Part shown: one piece after another, positions 59,591 through 64,000 of the stretch
Layout of the letters: every line of letters begins with the position of its first letter
How positions within the stretch are numbered: position 1 is the stretch's first letter
Source: Sinotaia quadrata
Lineage: Eukaryota > Mollusca > Gastropoda > Architaenioglossa > Viviparidae
Length of the DNA: 64,000 nucleotides
Assembly (NCBI GenBank): GCA_028829895.1
Contig: CM054182.1
Span: 36,588,879 to 36,652,878, forward strand
Direction of reading: 5' to 3'
Notes under the pieces: model-generated
What the model was told of the DNA's origin: nothing
Seen by the model: the letters and a program-made list of their open reading frames with translations, nothing else
Databases searched by the model: none
Made by a program: the position numbers and the translations under genes

Positions 59591-60877
59591 ATAGATTTAG
59601 TAACAAGGAATCGTTGGATAAGAAAGGGGCTGCCAACAAAAGTTGAACGTGAAAGACTGCCTAAGCAACTACCCACCCACAAACAAAACTAGACGTCCGG
59701 TCAGAAAAAATGCTGATTCAGAGATATTTTTGTAGTGACCCACTATCACAGCCACATGTTGACCGGACGATGTTTTCAATTCCAGTCACTGCGGCCACAA
59801 GCCACAACTAGTAGCACTGACTCGACTCGAGAAATCCAATCAGTGCCACCCATTTGACACAGGCCTACTGCTATTCATGCTGCACTCGGAGATTGTATCA
59901 ATACACCCGGCTTGTTTGATCAATCCAGTGCTGGAGAAAGGCAATGGCAGCCTTTCAGCGTCACTTGACAGTCACCGTAGGGAGTGGATAATAAGTGCTC
60001 TCCCCTTGCGATTGGAACGGCTCGCTTTCTCTCCTGGCAGCTTTCTCAGCATTTCTCTTGAATTAAATAAAATTATATTTATTGTACGGAATAATACGGC
60101 GAATGGTACCTTTGAACAGATTTATAGGGCAGTTATTGTGGACAATGTCAGATGTCTGACCAACAGATAGTGGGGGCATATTTAGATCCTAAGTCATTGC
60201 GAACAAGTTCAAATACCGAGGCCATGTTTAGATACCATGTCAGCCTTTCATGTGCACAGTGATTCATTCAGCAACGATTGGGATATGTTCACATATTAAA
60301 TCAGCAGCTACTGTGTTCGTGTTCAGATGGCTCAAAGACACACGGTTGGACCCTTCACTGACAGCCAAGCACAAACCCCTCGTGTGCATGTGAGAGTTCT
60401 GACTGTCACTGACCGGCCGCCTCTTGTATCGCAAAGTCCATTTTGCTACGGTAGTTGCCTCGCCAAATACACCTGCAAATCGAAGTGAGTGGCATCGACA
60501 GATCGATGGATCCGAGTCGTGACGGTGCCGATTGATTGTATGGCAGTAAGACTGATTCGGAAGCGATACAGGTATTTCTGGTAGGGTATCCAACAAAAAG
60601 AGAAAACGCCGAGAGTAAACATGACCTGCGGTCGATGCCAACTTAATGCCCGTCTCAACCACACGGACTAGACAAGGAATGGTAAGCGGCCTGTTTTGTA
60701 TTGCTGCTTGCGATATCTCATGGTTTCATGATGGCATGGATTACGCAGACAATGATTTATTCTGAGAGGATGGTGATAATATAAGCCCTGTCTGCTATAA
60801 AGAGAGTGACGAAGTAGAAAGCAGTGTCTTGGTCTAAGCATGTGGTTATGGCAAATTATCAACACGTTTATCACAAA
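59590..60877. other. Unique region upstream of the tentative uL13 exon
   Basis: Balanced base composition and no tandem arrays. Open frames at 59877-60170 (plus) and 60264-60662 (minus) carry no recognisable domain. A TATAAAG at about 60798 lies 80 bp upstream of the ATG at 60878 and could be a core promoter element, but a pyrimidine (TOP) start typical of ribosomal protein genes is not evident. Confidence 0.35.
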
Positions 60878-60898
60878 ATGCCAGGTTTTCAGAGAAAG
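60878..60898 (+). CDS. RPL13A: Tentative first coding exon of ribosomal protein uL13
   Basis: Seven codons (MPGFQRK) end AAAG|GTAAGTTA, a near-perfect donor, in phase 0. The next exon (63979) starts in phase 0 with VVIVDGK. uL13 proteins begin with a short variable leader followed by V-(L/V)-(V/I)-(I/L)-D-G-(R/K)-G-HLLGRL, and in human RPL13A an intron sits at this point, as I recall. An in-frame ATG lies 10 codons upstream (60848), so the leader could be longer. The short match and missing TOP motif keep this tentative. Confidence 0.4.
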
Positions 60899-61074
60899 GT
60901 AAGTTATATATATATAAAAAAACTTTTATTAGATGGCGCCTTTAAAAAGGTGTATAAGTGTTTTTAACAATGTCATTTGTTTGTAGAAAATTACAAGAAT
61001 ATAAACTAAAAAGAACAAATCCTTAAATAGTTTAATTCATGACAAAAGGTATTTTTATATGCACTCATTCAGTC

Positions 61075-61275
61075 ATTGGAATAGGAATATAATACTTACT
61101 AGTGACTGAATGCAACATTGTTTGGGTCGACACATCTGTGAATATAATATCAATGACTGAATGCAACACTGTTTGGGTCGACACATCTGTGAATATAATA
61201 TCAATGACTGAATGAATGCAACATTGTTTGGGCCGACATATCTGTGAATATAATATCAATGACTGAATGCAACAT
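61075..61275 (+). repeat. Tandem array, unit about 57 bp, four copies
   Basis: Units contain 'tgactgaatgcaacattg', 'tttgggtcgacacatctg' and 'tgaatataatatcaa'. Confidence 0.94.
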
Positions 61276-61741
61276 TGTGTGGATCAACAGGTTTGTGGAA
61301 CTAAAACTTAACCACTGCAAAGAAGGAAATGGTGTGACATATTGTGACTTATTATGGACTGCCTTTAAGTATGTCACACAAGGAAATGACATAAAAGGAT
61401 GTGACATATTGTGAGAAGGGAAGAAAGGGACTTCAGAAACCGTCTCTTTCCTTTTCGCTAAGTTTTGTTTACTTGGTTTGTGACCAGTCAGTCACCAAGG
61501 ATATTTCGTTTTTAAAAAATTATACCGTAATATTTCAAAGTGCATAGGGGCTTTTAATATTTGTTTACCATCTGTGAAATATTTTTCGTAAAATACCCCC
61601 ACCCAAAAAACAAACAAAAAAAACACAATAAAACCTGGTCGCATATTACAGTTAGTCTTCAGTTGTCTAAAGTATGGATCAGTCATTTTGAATTTAATGC
61701 TTCTCTACTAGACAGTGTGAAAGTCTTAGGAGGTTAGAACT

Positions 61742-61806
61742 AAAGGTAATAAAAATAAATAATAAAGGTAATAAAAATAAATAATAAAGGTAATAAAATT
61801 AAATAA
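61742..61806 (+). repeat. Tandem repeat, unit about 23 bp, three copies
   Basis: Units read 'aaaggtaataaaaataaat' + 'aat'. Confidence 0.93.
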
Positions 61807-62035
61807 TCCTAGTTTGCCAATCAGCGATGATTTACTTTAAAAGATTAATAAAAATGGCAGACAAAACGGGTATTCAATTTATTGCTTGTTAAACAAATTG
61901 TTTTAGTTAATTTAATAGACTAAACCTAAACCTCCAAACAAACAAAATAAGCAAATAATATTAAAAAATATTTGTATATATGTATACAAAATATAAGTTT
62001 CCTGTACACTAAACTGCCTCCTTGACATAATATCA

Positions 62036-62120
62036 CCGCCATCTTTGCTAGCTACAACATATTTCTATTGGCTATCCTCAGCGTCCAGTTTTCTTTTCTT
62101 ACTACGGGCGTTTCTTTTCG
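62036..62120. promoter_or_regulatory. Promoter-like motif cluster
   Basis: CCGCCATCTT (62036-62045, the YY1 motif in reverse), ATTGG (62067-62071, inverted CCAAT) and pyrimidine tracts (62089-62100, 62111-62118) occur within 85 bp. This combination is common in housekeeping and ribosomal protein promoters. No exon is recognised downstream, so it may be chance or an alternative start region. Confidence 0.22.
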
Positions 62121-62230
62121 GTTTTCATCCAGTTTCGACAGTAATCTCCGGAGCTTCAGAAAGAACGGACTCTCATTTCTGAACTTTTGAAGACGATAGA
62201 TCATGAAGAAAATTATACGGCTTTTGGAAA

Positions 62231-62264
62231 CTTTTTTTTTTTTTTTTTTTTTTTTGGGGGGGGA
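62231..62264. repeat. T homopolymer followed by G-run
   Basis: About 25 T then 8 G; parallel open frames across it are artefacts. Confidence 0.93.
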
Positions 62265-62789
62265 ATCCTTTTCAGGACAGCCCAGCCCAAACCACAGAAA
62301 CCATGAAGTGAAAGAGGAAGACAAGTCATTAACTTTTCGTCACCCTTCCCACAAACCTTTTCCATGGGAACAACCTCACAGTCCTGAACAAGAAGGAAGA
62401 AAAAGACGAGTAAAGACAAAGTGAAGACAAAGAAGAGTTTTACAAAAACCAGCTCCGCGAACTCAGCTACGATTACCCCTACCCAGAAATTCATAAAACC
62501 TTCCGTACAACTACACAAACAATTCTAACAGCTGACAGTAGAAATGAAATGCACATGGTTGGTAGTAGAAATGAAATGTACCTGGTTGTAGTAGAAATGA
62601 ACAAGGCTGTATCCACCAGATTTAGATGTATGGAAGACTCATAGAAGTCAGTCTGCCAGAAAAAATGTCCCAAGCAAAAAAAATAAAAACTCAAAGACTC
62701 AGACAATATATCCGACTACACTCCAGAACTAATACCACAATACAACTGGCAAGGAAGTCAATCAAACTTATCAGTGTAAGTAAACCAAC

Positions 62790-62965
62790 AAATACATTGA
62801 CTGGGACTCATCAATGTTAGTAGGTCATCTGATACATTGATTGGGACTCGCCAGTGTAAGTAGGCCAGAGGACACATTGATTGGGACTCACCAGTGTAAG
62901 TAGGCCAACGGACACACTGACCCTTGTATTAGTAAGTCTGCACGGAGCATTGACTGGGACTCGCC
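62790..62965 (+). repeat. Tandem array, unit about 43 bp, four copies
   Basis: Units contain 'cattgattgggactc', 'gccagtgtaagtaggcca' and 'acgga'. Each copy carries GTAAGT, a donor-like hexamer, but no coding frame precedes it. Confidence 0.9.
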
Positions 62966-63249
62966 ATAAATTAGTACACCGAAAATTGAGACACTTCACT
63001 GTCAATAGTCCTACAGAGAGCGTAGATTGACTAAGACGCTAGCAAGATTGATTAAAGAAATCAGCCTAGGCCCATAATTACAAGTAGGCCTAGGCAAATA
63101 CAAGTAGGCCTAGGCTGTAGTTACATACAGTTTTAAATGATCAGGACTTCTTTTAATGTGTGACAGCTGCAAAAGGTAGGAGAGTATGAACATGATCAAG
63201 ACTGCATCACATCAATTGCGGACCAATTTTATCTCACAGATCGCAAAGT

Positions 63250-63505
63250 ATTAAGTGTTTGTTGTTTTGACCAGCATGACGTTAAGGATGGCGTGTTTTC
63301 ACCAGACTTCGTATTTTGTAATAATCAAGTGTCATGCCGTTTTACCAGCATGACATCATAGGTGATATGTTTTGTATTTTGTAATAATCAAGTGTCATGC
63401 CGTTTTACCAGCATGACATCATAGGCGATATGTTTTGTATTTTGTAATAATCAAGTGTCATGCCGTTTTACCAGCACGACATCGTAGGTGATATGTTTTT
63501 TTCTA
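63250..63505 (+). repeat. Tandem array, unit about 63 bp, three to four copies
   Basis: Units contain 'taataatcaagtgtcatgc', 'cgttttaccagcatgacatc' and 'gatatgttttgtatt'. Confidence 0.93.
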
Positions 63506-63519
63506 GTTAAATGTCACGT

Positions 63520-63860
63520 TGCTTTTAGAGCATAGCAATTTAGCCAGCGTGATAATTAAGGTAATTTTATTCAGCCTGGCAATGCAGATATGTATGTACC
63601 CTACAACTCAAAGTAAAATGGAGGTGTCACGTTTTAATCAGTCTGGCAACGTTAATTATGTGATTTTATCCAACTACCCAGCAAAAAATTTAGGCATTAG
63701 ATGTTTGTACACAACTATTCAGCATAAGAATTAGGCAGTAGATGTTTGTACCCAGTTATTCAGTGAACTGACTGTCATGTTGTCGTTTAATCACCATGGC
63801 AATGTAGATGCAACATTTTTAGCCAACAGTTCAGCCAGCCTAATAAATACGTGTTATGTT
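63520..63860 (+). repeat. Diverged short repeats of an 'agcctggcaat' motif
   Basis: 'cagcctggcaatg', 'cagtctggcaacg' and 'ttagatgtttgtac' recur irregularly; apparently an old array next to the 63250-63505 repeat. Confidence 0.5.
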
Positions 63861-63978
63861 GTTTAACAGCCTGTAAATGATGCTTTTACCCTAATGTTTA
63901 ACGAAATAACGAAGAGTGGTGTTCTAGTCTACAGGCAGATAGCTTTCTATCTTAATCAAGATTTTTCTTTCTGTAGAG

Positions 63979-64000
63979 GTTGTGATTGTAGATGGAAAAG
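63979..64000 (+). CDS. RPL13A: Start of tentative second exon of ribosomal protein uL13 (partial)
   Basis: After a strong pyrimidine tract (TTTTTCTTTCTGTAGAG), 22 bases encode VVIVDGK plus the first base of the next codon, truncated by the window end. A following glycine would give the uL13 signature V-V-I-V-D-G-K-G. The AG pair at 63977-63978 puts it in phase 0 with the exon at 60878; using the AG at 63975-63976 would give stop codons in that phase. Identification rests on seven residues and is uncertain. Confidence 0.42.

Larger units (their letters stand above)
60899..63978 (+). other. Putative first intron of the uL13-like gene
   Basis: GTAAGT to TTTCTTTCTGTAGAG, 3080 bp. It holds several tandem arrays and T/G homopolymers. 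uL13 genes host C/D snoRNAs in introns in vertebrates; I looked for a paired C box and D box with end complementarity and could not identify one with confidence. Confidence 0.35.

Noticed and set aside
59877..60170. 97-codon plus-strand frame as a gene
   Set aside because: No recognisable domain or supporting signals; length is within chance for this composition.
60264..60662. 132-codon minus-strand frame as a gene
   Set aside because: No recognisable domain, no splice structure, composition as in neighbouring DNA.

Overview
This window is a piece of animal nuclear DNA, most likely from a mollusc and probably a gastropod. The evidence is an AT-rich background, long introns with GT/AG splice sites, no bacterial-type gene packing, (CA)n and tetranucleotide microsatellites, a tRNA-derived SINE, MITE-like elements, and exons of an animal MARCH1/8-type ubiquitin ligase. 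The taxonomic call is an inference; no species marker is present.

Layout. 1-6780 is AT-rich and almost free of long tandem arrays, with no recognisable gene. 6780-12000 holds a decayed invertebrate mobile-element ORF on the minus strand (about 9350-9575) and a roughly 50-bp tandem array (10751-11766) into which two small DNA transposons have inserted. One is MULE-like with a 9-bp target duplication; the other is hAT-like. 12000-13096 is unique sequence holding the probable 5' end of a plus-strand gene. Its three recognised coding exons (12998-13096 tentative, 30397-30684 and 31887-32273 secure) join in phase 0 into a membrane E3 ligase of about 257 residues in the MARCH1/MARCH8 family: RING-CH zinc finger, two membrane segments, short cytosolic tails. 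Intron 1 would be about 17.3 kb and is packed with minisatellites and transposon remnants. The 3' UTR probably ends near 33.6 kb.

From 33.7 to about 60.8 kb I find no convincing coding exon, only a long succession of unrelated minisatellites, CA repeats, a SINE and unique spacers. At the right edge a tentative second plus-strand gene begins: a seven-codon first exon (60878-60898) with a near-consensus donor, and a partial second exon (63979-64000) cut by the window end. Together they resemble the start of ribosomal protein uL13 (RPL13A).

The most unusual property is the number of different local tandem arrays, more than fifty, with units mostly of 22-70 bp and each built from a different sequence. 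One is a run of 22 apparently identical 40-bp copies. Most longer open frames here are by-products of these arrays. I found no evidence for a novel gene system; the points most worth checking are the nested transposons, the five-residue extension in the RING-CH loop, clusters of CRE palindromes, and the minisatellite load.
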